This document shows positions 11,859 to 22,409 of a DNA stretch of 64,000 nt, piece after piece. The stretch's first letter is position 1. Every line of letters starts with the position of its first letter. Origin of the DNA: Atriophallophorus winterbourni (lineage: Eukaryota; Platyhelminthes; Trematoda; Plagiorchiida; Microphallidae); the NCBI GenBank assembly GCA_013407085.1, contig JACCGJ010015380.1, positions 22,046-86,045 on the forward strand. Direction: 5' to 3'. The notes below the pieces were generated by a model. That model was not told the origin of the DNA and made no database searches. It was given only the letters and a program-made list of their open reading frames with translations. The position numbers and the translations under genes were made by a program.

Positions 11859-14800
11859 TTGAGGGAGACATTGCGATCTTACTCTGACATGGAAGAAGTC
11901 ATTTTCAATGCGTATCTAATCAGCTATTTGCACGGTTTGAATTACCGAATCAAATCAGACATAACCTATGGGGAAAGAAAAGGTCAATTCAATTTTCGAG
12001 ACCATTCTACTTTGCGTAGTTTGATATTCCTTGGTGTACCCGAAAATGTTGATGAAGTATCAGCTTCGAAATCAAAGCAACATGATTTGAGGAAATGGTT
12101 ATACATTACCGTTGCCATTGTATATTGTGATTTGATTGTTGTAGACAATTTTAGAATACCAATTTCATTCAACTTTGCGCACAATCTTCTAAAGGTCACT
12201 TTTCTAACGACCGTCCAGGCTATCGTTCTCAATACCAACTGGAAATCGTACCGTGCATAACTTCCACCAGACGTAAGACTAAGCGTGTCCAAGTGTGTGC
12301 CCTTACTAACGTAAAGAGCACAATCGCAGTCACAGTTTGATAGCAATTTAAGTTCAATAACGATTAGCGCAGTGTAACGCAATCAATCATTCTCACCTCT
12401 ACCTTACTAGTACGATGTGGCGTTTATTAAACCCAGTCAATTGCGATGAATGAACGCTCGGCAACATTTACTGCTCGTCATCACCCAAAAGCTAATTTAA
12501 TGACAAAATATTCGAATCATTGCAATACTTCTCAAGGTTCCAGAATACTCGATTGCTAAGCATGGTCGATTTGAAAATTTGGCATTTCTTTTCAATAAGT
12601 AAAAACTCCTTGCATTCGTTTGTAAATAAATTCATGGAGAATTTCGAAATTGCTTCATTACACTACCAAATTAACGAACCAAATCTCAGACAGGGTCTTG
12701 ACCAATCCCAAACCCTGGAACTTGTCCTAACACATGAATCAGCCGCGGTAGAGGATAAACACTAGATGGCACCATTGGGAAAGTGTGGCCATGTGGTGCT
12801 TATCGTTGGTTATTTATGTAGTGCGGATACATTGAGCAAAAAGACAAAGGTGTTGAAGAAAATGAAATCGCAATCGCTCAATATCATTCTCTCGGAAGCA
12901 CACACTCAAGAGTTTTATTTTATGGATCGTCGCTAATATTACAATAAATTTCGAAAATGTTTGAACTCGAAGATTGACGTAAACTCGAGTTTATTCCACA
13001 TGAACCAATTTGTTAACAATTGATGAACTACTAAATGGCTAGCTATAAACATATATAATCATGGGTACCCAATGCGAATTTTGGCACGCGAGCAACTTCG
13101 AAGCGATTCTGTAAGATACGGAATCACGTCACGTCTCTTGCAAGAGATGATCTAATGCAGTTCGATAAAACTTGCTTGAAAGAATGGAAAATAATCCTAA
13201 GCTCCGCTACAAAATATCGAACGAGCGATCGAGAATCATACCAGGGATTATCTCTGTAGAAATCCCAAATAAGTGTAGTCACTCTGACGAAGATATCATG
13301 GATGCTTTAGCAACGTCACTGATCTTCAATCCCAAGCTTTGTACGACAAAAATATTTTTACTGAATTCGTTTCGTTTGTAATTATGAAGTGAAATCACTG
13401 TCAAAGTATACAACCGCATTGAAACGCAGGGCTGATAATTCCTACTTATACAGGCGACAGCTCTTCTAACAATGCAAACTTTAGACCGGTAAATCTACTT
13501 CCGGTGATCTATAAATTAATGGAACGCACTGTGTCTGTGCTTATAAGAGAACACATTGAAAACTAAAATATTTTGACGGCAGCGCAACACGCGTTTTGAA
13601 AAAATCGTTGCTGTTGGTCTAACTTTCGTAAAACGTTCAAGGATTGAACCGAGAATCTCGACGAAAATGAAGTTGTGCATGCTTACTTCATTGATATTTT
13701 CAAAGCTTTCGATAGAGTGAACTATGATATTTTAAAAAATGATCGAGGTTTAAGGAATAACGAGAATGTTGCTGAGTTGGTCATCTGCTGCTGCTTGGAC
13801 TTCTTTACTTTTTGGTGCATATGAACGATATAATAGACGATATTGGATCTAACTTTACAAAATGTTTCGATGATATTAAAACATGAAACGCGTGAGGTCT
13901 GCTAATGACAGTACGACATTACTACACTGAACTTATAAAGCAGATATCAGATTTTTTTCTCTTAGAAAAAGCGGTAATCTTAACAATAACCATAGGACGA
14001 CAGGTATATGAAGTAAAATTTCAAAATTTATCAAAAATAAATTGGACTTTCACATGCCGCATGGTTCGTCATATACTTATTCAGTTTGGATTCCGAGCGT
14101 GGGATTTCTTCAGGCAAAAATTTCAAAGTGGAAAATATGCGGAATGCTTAAATCCTTTGGATGTTTTCGTGTTCCAGTAAGGCCATTGAGCCATTGAGGT
14201 GAACTGATCCCGCTGTAATGCCGTACAGACATTAACGGACATGAAAAGTTTCCATATTTTAATATCATCGGCAAACACTATAAAGTTACATTCAATATCC
14301 TCTAATGTATCCTTCATATAAACCAGAATAGAAGAGGTCCATGAACCGAGCTTTCCGGAACTCCACTTGTGACGTCTATACTTCTAGAGAAGGTGCTGCA
14401 AATGCGAACATCGACAAATCTATCATAAGATAGTGTTTTATCCAATTCTTCAATATTCCCGCTATTACATAAGCTTCGAGCTTTTTTATTAAAATTTCAT
14501 GGCTGACTTTACAGAAAGCTTTGAAAATGTAAAAAGCTTGTACAGCCTAACCTTCATCTAGTGACTTAGTCCAATTCTCGAACGTTGTAAGAAGGTTAGT
14601 TAAGCAGCAGCAATTTCATCGAAAAGCGTGTTGTGCTGCCATTAAAATATTTTGGTTTTCAATGTGTTCTCTTATGCATGCAGTCACAATGCGTTCCATT
14701 AAATTATTGATCACCAAAAGTAAGGTTTCGGATCTATATCCCGTATGTAGGCTGATATCGAATAAGCGCGTAGGAAGTACAGTCAAAGCATTTCGACATC

Positions 14801-16240
14801 TGCGAAATATGGCGGGCATAATTTTATCTTCGCCAGGGACTTCTTTTCGGTTAGCTGACAAAGTTTCCGCCCAACTATATATTTATGCACTGTCATTTCA
14901 CTTAATAATACCAAACGAGGCGAATTTGGTAAAACTCTGTATGGCATACTACGCTTAATATTGGGTACAAGTGATTAAGACGTCGCCAAAGCATCGGCGG
15001 TATCTTGGTCAGATTAAGTCAACCCACGAAGGGTTTGTAAAGAGAATACGCCTGGTTAGATTCTTGATCGCTCATTTACTATCTTGTAGAGAAGCTTAGG
15101 ATTCTTTTCCATTCTATTAAGCAATTTCCAATGAAACTGCCCGCGATCTTCCCTAACAAGAGTCGTGACGTATTTCCGTATCTTGAAGAATTGCTTCCAA
15201 GTTGCTTCCGTACAAAAATATGTATGAGTTACCTAAGACTCGTTCCTATATTTAACTATTTCTTAGTTCTAGTCCGGATAAACAACTGGTAGTTGTGGTT
15301 GTATTTGTGTTGTATAAGAATTGAATTTTCGTTAATCTTCGAATTCAGATAAGTTAGTAATGTATTATAATATAACGGGAACTGTAAACCATATTTTTGG
15401 TGCTAGACAACTGAGTTACCATTAACCATGCAAATTTTAAATGTAGCCTCTTGGAATATCTACACACCACCCTTATCGGCTTGGCACGTAAGATCTAGTC
15501 TGAACCAACGCAAAAAATATCGGTATCTGGTTTTCGGTTAAACTTAATCCTGGACATCATTGCTGGACAGTGTACAATAAGGCCTGCCGTATTTTTTGTC
15601 TTCTAAAATGTATATTTAGGATTTTTACGCCCGAAACCTTTCCACGGTTAATTAATATGTATGTACGTCCTGCTATGAAATATTCCATCCATGTCTAAGC
15701 ATCATGGCTGATAGAGGTTATCAAAATACTTGACGGGATGTATCATCGTACGACAAAATTGGATTACTGTTAGAGAAATTTTAATTTCAAAGAGCGAAAC
15801 ATAAATTCAATCTACACGAATGTACGAAACAATGAATACAGAGTTAACTCTTGTTCGAGTTCAAAATCTTGCACACTGAAAGCCTTCACCCCAACACTTG
15901 CGAAACACCAATGACATTACTCGCACACGAAAACATTCAAAGACTTTATGCATTCCACATTCTGGAGTGAATATTCGTCGTAATTTGTCCTCGTTAAGAA
16001 TTTGATTTACTTGGAAAAGTTTTCTTAAGAAATCACAGAATTAGAATCTGTTCTGGCTTTCACATCTATGCTCGATAAGTATATGACCAACCATGAGGTA
16101 TTTGACTTTCCCTAATAAACTTTGAGAGATTTTTTTATTTTCACACTATATACCTTGTCATCCTATGGCTAATGTTGAGCTTACTGCTTTTTCTACCATA
16201 AAGATGTCTAAGTTCTAAGTTCTCAGTTCTCAATTTTGAT
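11859..16240 (+). mobile_element. CR1-like non-LTR retrotransposon, near full length but decayed and split
   Basis: The copy starts with an ORF1 remnant (11859-12260) containing LRSLIFLGVPENVDE and a KVTFLTT block, shared with ORF1 at 50240-50470 and 33724-34840. The ORF2 endonuclease C-terminal region is at 12520-12765 (KNSLHSFVNKF, GLDQSQTLELVLT). The linker is at 13172-13330 (MENNPKLRYKISNER). RT is at about 13430-13945 with AYFIDIFKAFDRVNYD and a degraded DD box. The rest of RT and the C-terminal region resume at about 15400-16100 (ETFPRLINMYVRPAMKYSI). The 3' end at 16140-16200 has TGTCATCCTATGG and TTTTTCTACCATAAA, then a tail of AAGTTCT-like repeats to about 16240. A second CR1 in opposite orientation occupies 13941-15395. 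Stops throughout. Confidence 0.8.
13941..15395 (-). mobile_element. CR1-like element inserted in reverse inside another CR1
   Basis: The 3' end lies at about 13945 (reverse complement of the family's terminal TTGTTAAG.TTAC.GCTTTTTCTA). RT motifs are on the minus strand: FADDIKIWK in 14123-14317, and NNLMERIVTACIREHIENQN with MAAQHAF in 14616-14861. The linker continues to about 15350. The surrounding plus-strand CR1 stops around 13945 and resumes around 15400 in the expected part of its own ORF2, so this is a nested insertion. I could not see a clear target duplication. The element is 5'-truncated and full of stops. Confidence 0.75.
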
Positions 16241-16943
16241 AGTGATTCAAAGCGCCCTCATCCCCCGGTGGTTCGTTGTATGTAAGAGAGATATTCAATA
16301 ATAATTTTGTTTAGCTTTCAAATCGCAATTATGAAGGCGTTTGTACATGAACTGCGGTCTGTCAAATGGATGATTGGCATGAATATCTAAAACGTTTCAC
16401 AAGATGTAACACATATCCGATAACAAGTTGTAAGCTAAAAGTTAGTAAACTTCACAAATGCTCGAATGTGATGTAGCTAGATGTATTTTGTTGGTGAAAA
16501 TGTTTGAAAAAAAATGTAATTTAGATGTATTACAGTCACAAAAGCGAAATTGATTAAACCAAACTTTAGATGCTGAAATTTTAAACAAACTTCAGAGTAA
16601 AATGTGGAGTTTCTGTTGCAGAATCACGGTAATCAATTATCAGTCGAGGCAAATATAAATAATTCATTTTCGTCAAATTTTATATAGTCAGAGAAACTAT
16701 ATATTTCTGATTCATGTTTTCTCATTTTACTCGCAGAGGCACAACAAATTAGTAAGTGAATTTTCGTTTGTTTCTGTTAAACTTGACAATCCTCTGTGCT
16801 GGGAATATTAAAGTACAACGTTTATGATGCTATTTTTTAAAAGAAACATGGAACTAAATTGAAAACTATATCCAGCAGTGACATGCAAACATAACTTGTT
16901 TACAATTCCTCAAGGCACGCAGGTCCTGATCGTACTAGCAATA

Positions 16944-16982
16944 CCGAATTTATGCAAACAGCACGAAAATGTTGGTCATGTT
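16944..16982 (+). ncRNA. Hammerhead ribozyme, family H, 5' core damaged
   Basis: Stem II ATGC (16952-16955) with GCAC (16961-16964) around AAACA, then an intact GAAA at 16965-16968 and GGTC at 16974-16977. The CTGATGA half reads CGAATTT, so it is inactive. It is useful because it shows that the family's original 3' core was GAAA. Confidence 0.55.
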
Positions 16983-17380
16983 TATGCGATGCAAATGCTT
17001 TCAACTTCGCACTTTCGTTCATAGAATTAGGTTTAAAACCATCTACAAGTATTTTGGCACATGCGATGAAATAGGTTGATTGTAACAACCTATTCTAAAA
17101 GCGGCATACATGTTCAAATAGTTGGCCACACCTGTAATATTTCAAGGAATGCTTATCCTGATCGTGCACTCCTTACTGGAAAAGTGCAAGCGACACGATA
17201 TAGGTCGTTCGATGTGCGTGTGATGAAAATTCATTCAAATACGTACTTGTGTTCATGGTAATGGTACAAGACCGTCTACATAAGTTTCAGCGCGTGTCTT
17301 AACAGCATGGTCGAGAAAACCTTATGTAACTGCGCCATAGAAGCTATCATATTTGACCTCTGCTGTTTCAAGGCATGCGT

Positions 17381-17440
17381 ACTGTCTCTACCTGATGAGT
17401 GCAAACAGTACGTAACCGGTCGTGGGTTGTGTGTGATGGA
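17381..17440 (+). ncRNA. Hammerhead ribozyme, family H, copy 17.4 kb
   Basis: CTGATGA is intact at 17392-17398. Stem II is GTGC 17399-17402 with GTAC 17408-17411 (one G-U pair) around AAACA. GTAAC at 17412-17416 differs from GAAAC at one base. CGGTC is at 17417-17421, with predicted cleavage before GTGG at 17422. Inner stem I is perfect: CTAC 17388-17391 with GTGG 17422-17425. The stem III hexamer ACCGGT (17415-17420) is self-complementary, so folding of a single molecule would leave no loop; pairing between two copies is more plausible. Confidence 0.65.
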
Positions 17441-17465
17441 AATGCAGGCAAATGTGGATTTTTAT

Positions 17466-18619
17466 TTAACTTTAATTGACAAGACATTTGAATCAATTTT
17501 ACATCTAGTTGTATCAATTCTAATAGTTCAGAATGTTTTTCTTTAACTTAGATGCAAAATTGCGTGATTATATATGTTTGTTAAATTTTATATCATTTTT
17601 TGAATTTATAAGCTCAGTGACTTTTCAGTTACTTTATTTCAAGATCGCTTATGAAAATAATTATTTTGAATCTCTTTTGTCTATAATACAAGAATCAAAA
17701 TTATTAAAATTTCTGTCATGTTATATTGAAAATCAATATTGCTGTATTGAATAGTAATATAGCAAAGCAAACTTTTATTCATCTAAATATGTTAAAACTT
17801 AGATGAAATACCGTGTGGCCTAAATTATGTTATACACTCTGTTTACTGAGCTCGAATACAATGATCGTTGCAGTTAGATAATCAAATAGAGAACGCCTAT
17901 TTAATATCACTTTCGACTTAATTTTTATTCAAGTTGAGCTGCTTAACGAAAATTAAGACATTTCAGGAAAAATATCAAAACACAATATCTCTTCCAAATA
18001 TACATTTTTTCCTGGTTGGCAGCGTAAAAATATATTAAAATTGCCGAATGTATCCGAATTATTTGGGAGTGATAACGTGATCACTTGAATACGCACTAGT
18101 TAGAGCCAGAGAAGATTCGTCGTGTTGACATTTCCAAAGTTCTTCAGATTCTTGACATGACACAAAATATAGTCGAAAGTGAACATAAGTTCATGCACAA
18201 CAAGCAACTGCATGTAATACAGTATTCATATTTCGATTTAATCATTCATTAGGATAAAAAGGCTAATTCGACAAAATATTTTTATTGATGAACTCAATAA
18301 TTTTTTTTAGAAAAAATCTAATTTTAATTTTCTGAATAAATATCATTTATAGAGGCGTTACGCGATAGTAAGTAATTGATTTTTATCGAGAATTCAATAA
18401 AGTGCATTCAAATTGGCAATGACATAAGTTTCTGCTTAATTACGAGTTCGAGGCCCAATCATTTTATAACTTATTACAACTTGCTCTCAATGAATCATTT
18501 CAACAATATAACATCTGATTTTATTTTAAAGTGAAAACATTTTGAATTTATTTTTTGACGAACTTTATGTCCCTTTAATAAAAATGAGTTTTCATAGCCG
18601 AGTAGTAGCAAAGTAATAG
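17466..18619. other. AT-rich spacer without recognisable genes
   Basis: Very AT-rich. The open frames at 17533-17754 and nearby are low-complexity and unrecognised. Confidence 0.5.
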
Positions 18620-19175
18620 AAATTATTGTTCAAGCGTGAATGATGAAACGGAATTGACTATGAATGATTTTACTTCGATTACTCTGAGTATTGGTTCCAA
18701 GGTTGTCACGGCCAGGGTGGTTTTGGGGATAAGCTCCCAATTCCAAAACTGCTCCAATGACACGCGTCTCATATAGCCTCCCACAACCAAATTTAGCTCC
18801 TGGCCTGCACGCTTGGTCCTGTGTGATCCAGCGGAACTGCTTCTACTGACAAGAGAAAAGGCGAAGGCGGCTGACTGGCGCCTAAAAACCAGCATGCTTT
18901 CGGCAGGTGAAGCTCGTAAGTCCGTGAATGCGGTCCACCTATGGGCAGGAAAACCCTTTTCTGAATCCTCCACTGCCTTGTAGCTATATCCAATCATGGA
19001 AAAGGCTTCAGGAGTCAACCTCGAGGAAAAATCCGTAGTCGGATTCCCGTTAGGCAGTTCGAAGATTATTCAACTCCGTCCTACCAGCTTCTGCGACGCA
19101 TCGTTGTCCAAACGTATCAGCCTAGCTGTTCCTTTGATTCCAGTGGTGCCGAAAAGAAGGAGCACTTGCTGCGTG
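18620..19175 (-). repeat. Dispersed repeat C, copy 1
   Basis: A GC-richer block than its surroundings. Read on the minus strand it resembles 58096-58330 on the plus strand: both contain CTCC.GAAGCCTTT, GGACC.CATTCACGG, TCAGCCGCCTTC, CACAGGACC.AGCG.GCAGGC. A minus-strand open frame of 131 codons (18623-19018) runs through it but resembles no family I know. It may be part of a non-autonomous or unrecognised retroelement. It abuts family B copy 2 directly. Confidence 0.6.
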
Positions 19176-19179
19176 GGCA

Positions 19180-20190
19180 ACAGCTAATCCGTGACCTGTT
19201 TTTTGCCGACGATGCAGCCTTTATTACTTACTCAGAAAAGAAACTACAGTAGCTAATGGACTGTTTTTCGGCGAGGTGCAAAGAATTTGGGCTAACAATC
19301 AGCATGAGCAAGATCAAAGTCCTTGGTCAAGGGACTGTATCGCCTCCAGTCATCACTGTTAAAATCTATCAGCTTAATCCAGTACATCATTTCACATATC
19401 TGGGTTCAGCGATTGCGGATCACCTATTGTGAGACACGGAGATTCATGAGCGGATTGGCAGAGCAGCTGTAATCTTGTCCCCAATGAACTATCGTGTTTG
19501 GGGTAACCGCAAGCTGACTGTAAAGACAAAGATGATGGTGTACAGCGCGTGCTTACTAAATGTTTTACTGTACGGCAGAGAAAGCTGGACCACACACGCA
19601 ACACACGAACGGAAGGAGAATGCTTTCCATCTACGAAACATCCATCGTATCTTGAACATATCTTGGATGGACAGAGTGACTAATGCTGAAGTTGTTTCCA
19701 AAGTAGTCTACAGAACATGTTCACCCTATTGCGACAGCGCCGCCTGCGGTGGCTTGGTCATGTCGATAGAATGGAAATGGTCGTATTCCGAAAGATCAAC
19801 TCTATGGTGTGTTGCAATTAGGAAGTCAACCATTAGGCAGAACGCACTTGCGGTACACAACGTTTGCAAAAGAGATATGAAAGCTCTTGGCATTGACCCC
19901 GCGAGCTGGAAAGAATTTGCTCTTGACCGCTCACATTGGAAGCATTGTGTGAAGCGTCGTCTGCAAGCTGGGGAAGAGCAGATACAGCTCTTGCCTACTG
20001 AACGCAGATCACGCAGCTGGCGTGTAACTGACGCCTTACAACAGAGTTCTGACCATCGTTGCAAGCTCTGCGGGAGAGATTGTTCATCCTGAATCGGACA
20101 GTTTAGTAATTCAAAAAGCTGCAAAACCTGGAATGCATGCCATTGTGATGTACATCCATGGTAGACATCGACCGAAGGAGGCCAACAACG
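19180..20190 (+). pseudogene. Non-LTR retrotransposon family B, copy 2 (3' half)
   Basis: The copy enters at the RT active site (FFADDAAFITYSEK-like, 19197-19240) and continues to the 3' end. The open frame 19475-20092 (205 codons) covers YRVWGNRKLTVKTKMMVYSA, LYGRESWTT, RILNISWMDRVTNAEVVSKV and the C-terminal CKLCGRDCSS, the first half of the zinc-finger-like CxxCxR motif of this family. One frameshift disrupts the RLRWLGHVDRME segment near 19730-19760. The 3' end GACCGAAGGAGGCCAACAAC is at 20169-20188. Best preserved of the three copies but 5'-truncated. Confidence 0.85.
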
Positions 20191-21241
20191 ACTCTGAGTG
20201 GTAATTTTATTAAGCCAAGTTGTCCATTCACGAATATAGTCTACAGATCAGACAGATGCTAAATTGTCGTCAAAAGCGCTGCATTAATTCAAATTCAACG
20301 ATATACTAATGAAAATCAACACGCAAATTTCGTTGTAATCAACGGATGCAATTCAAAACAATATATATTTCATATAACCGCTTAAGACCTCTCGTAATTA
20401 GCACGCAATGTGCCGCGTTGTTTAGATTTTCAGTTGACGAAATCTCGGAAACGTCGATCAACATTGCGCTAATCGTGATGTAGAAAGAGCTATTTATAAA
20501 TAAAATAGTGATTTCTGTAAAAAGAATTAAACTTAAATTTAGCTTACATCTTTTCATGTCTTCTAAACAAATGATTGATTTACAAACATGGAAGAACAAG
20601 AAAGAGTGTTGACAAGAAGAAGAAGAAGAGAACTTTATTCGTTAAAACGAATTTTCAGTTAATCAAAATAGGTCAAACACAGAATTTCAATACGAATAAG
20701 GGGGGACGTCAAACTTTGATGGGAAAATTTGAGATTGGCAGTCACATTCAAAATCAAAACAGTTTCGGTTCCGTCTGCAGGCATGTATGAGTTTTCTTTC
20801 GCATTTTTCTGACCGGCGCAGCAAATTCCCCATCATTCAAAAAATAAAATTATTGCGCAGCGTTTAAAGCGTGCGGGGCATCAAACGTCCTTTGTTTACA
20901 TGTTCGCGACATGTTAAAACATTTCGAAAACAAAAGGTTCCGTGTTGACTGAAAAAATAAAAACGCATGGAAACATCAATTTTGAGCACGGCCGATTCAA
21001 AGGCCCCGCTCCAAAATCTTATTAGTTGATTGTATTATACAGAATTTCTTTTATAATTGCCCAATTTAATTAAATATATATAGTAAATGTTACTCCGTTT
21101 GTCAAAAGAGCAATCATGAACCGATTATATATTTTATCTTGTAGATACAGATAAGGTGTCATATGCCGGTAAGAATACATTAATGATAACCGATCTCATT
21201 TATATAATAAAAATAGCGCCTTTCTCTTATGCGCGCCATCC

Positions 21242-21244
<3 letters not shown>
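20191..21244. other. Spacer with an (AAG)n run at 20615-20630
   Basis: No gene recognised. The GAAGAAGAAGAAGAG run is followed by AACTTTATTCGTTAAAACGAATTTTCAG, which resembles in reverse the retroelement 3' end seen at 59370-59430, so a minus-strand insertion end is likely at 20615-20660. Confidence 0.45.

Positions 21245-21288
<44 letters not shown>
21245..21288. repeat. (TA)n microsatellite
   Basis: Uninterrupted alternating TA for about 44 bases. Confidence 0.95.
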
Positions 21289-21289
<1 letters not shown>

Positions 21290-21299
21290 AATAGAATAA

Positions 21300-21600
21300 G
21301 AAGTTTGATTAAGGTTAATACAACCAATCCGTTCAATCACAAACAGCACGAAACCGATCGTAAGATGTGTGTGAAAAAAATGCATGCCATGTAAGAATTG
21401 TTCAGGTTTATTCGTTTTTTCTGGGCACAAGTGATTTAACAGGTGGATCGTAAAAACCTGATCCATCAGCGGCTTACAAAGTCAATTTGTTTACCATTGT
21501 TCCATTAGTTCAAGTGCATGTGGATCATAATCGTACTGTCCCTATTTGCTGAATGTCAATAAAACGGAACCGGACGCTTCTTAGTGAGATGAGAATGCCT
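21300..21600 (+). repeat. Family H tandem dimer, diverged
   Basis: The first unit retains only the 3' half of the ribozyme: AAACAGCAC, then intact GAAAC at 21350-21354 and CGATC at 21355-21359. The second unit starts at about 21470 (CAGCGGCTTAC), has GTACTGTCCCTAT at 21533-21545, a damaged core CTGAATG, and GGAACCGG at 21566-21573. Hairpin CAGGT/ACCTG is at about 21440-21462. It begins about 10 bp after the (TA)n tract. Confidence 0.6.
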
Positions 21601-22205
21601 ACAGATTACTGCTTCTGTTAATAAAATAGAATTCAATCTGTTTTGTCTAGCTAAGTGTTCTGTTTTATTCAGAAATTATCTGAAATCACGATAGTATTAA
21701 TTGTGTTAATTACTTCTAAGTCCATTAATTGGTCGTGGTTTGTCTGTTAGTACAGCTAGCATAGCTGTGGTTAAGAGAGATCCACTAAATCAACTGAATT
21801 CGTTTATTGACTGAATGACCGAATATCACTATAATAACTGTAATAAAAGTATTGTGCGCGACCCAAATCAATGAACGTTCCTCTGATTTTTAGAAATATA
21901 ATTTTGTTTCTATTCCTTGAAAAATCATGCAAAATATCACATGAAATTTTTTTGTCATTTGTCTCTTTGCAACAATATTTGCAGTTTCCTATCGAAGTGA
22001 CAATGAAAGGTTTGTAAATTTGCTTTAGCATTTCTGATACCACAGCAATGCGTTACGTGCAACTGTGAGATAAATAACGGATCTAAGAGACTGACACTGC
22101 CTTTAGAAAGTTTCATATTCTAAAATATCCAACTTCTAATGAGGGTATTTCTCTAAATTGATAATCAGCACAGATTTGATTTGAGTGCATTGCCTAATTG
22201 GAGAT

Positions 22206-22277
22206 AATATATAATATAGATATTATATATATATATATATATATTATATAACAATGTTTGGATATATATATATATAT
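22206..22277. repeat. Two (TA)n tracts
   Basis: AT-alternating tracts at 22206-22250 and 22263-22277 separated by ACAATGTTTGGA. Confidence 0.9.
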
Positions 22278-22409
22278 CCAAATTTTGGATGACCGATCTA
22301 CTGAGTGGCTAAGTCTACATATGAATATAATGGAAAGAGCAAGGTTTTTCAACACCCACATCGTTTGCATTTGACAACAAACTGGCTGCAGACGGTTTGA
22401 TATCATTGT

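Larger units (their letters stand above)
16870..17465 (+). repeat. Family H tandem trimer
   Basis: Three head-to-tail units start at about 16873 (CAGTGACATGCAAACATAAC), 17098 (AAGCGGCATACATGTTC) and about 17300 (a diverged start). Hammerhead 3' cores end with GGTC at 16977, 17205 and 17421, a spacing of about 215-228 bp. The hairpin GGTTG/CAACC is visible at 17072-17089. The units differ strongly from each other, so the array is old. No open frame longer than chance. Confidence 0.7.

Noticed and set aside
11984..12382. 132-codon minus-strand frame
   Set aside because: It is the antisense shadow of the CR1 ORF1 remnant on the plus strand.
18623..19018. 131-codon minus-strand frame as a host protein
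   Set aside because: It covers repeat C, which recurs at 58096 with frame-breaking differences, so it is probably not a host gene.
21245..21288. (TA)n tract as a cruciform regulatory element or origin
   Set aside because: Simple alternating TA is common in AT-rich genomes, and nothing else supports a regulatory role.
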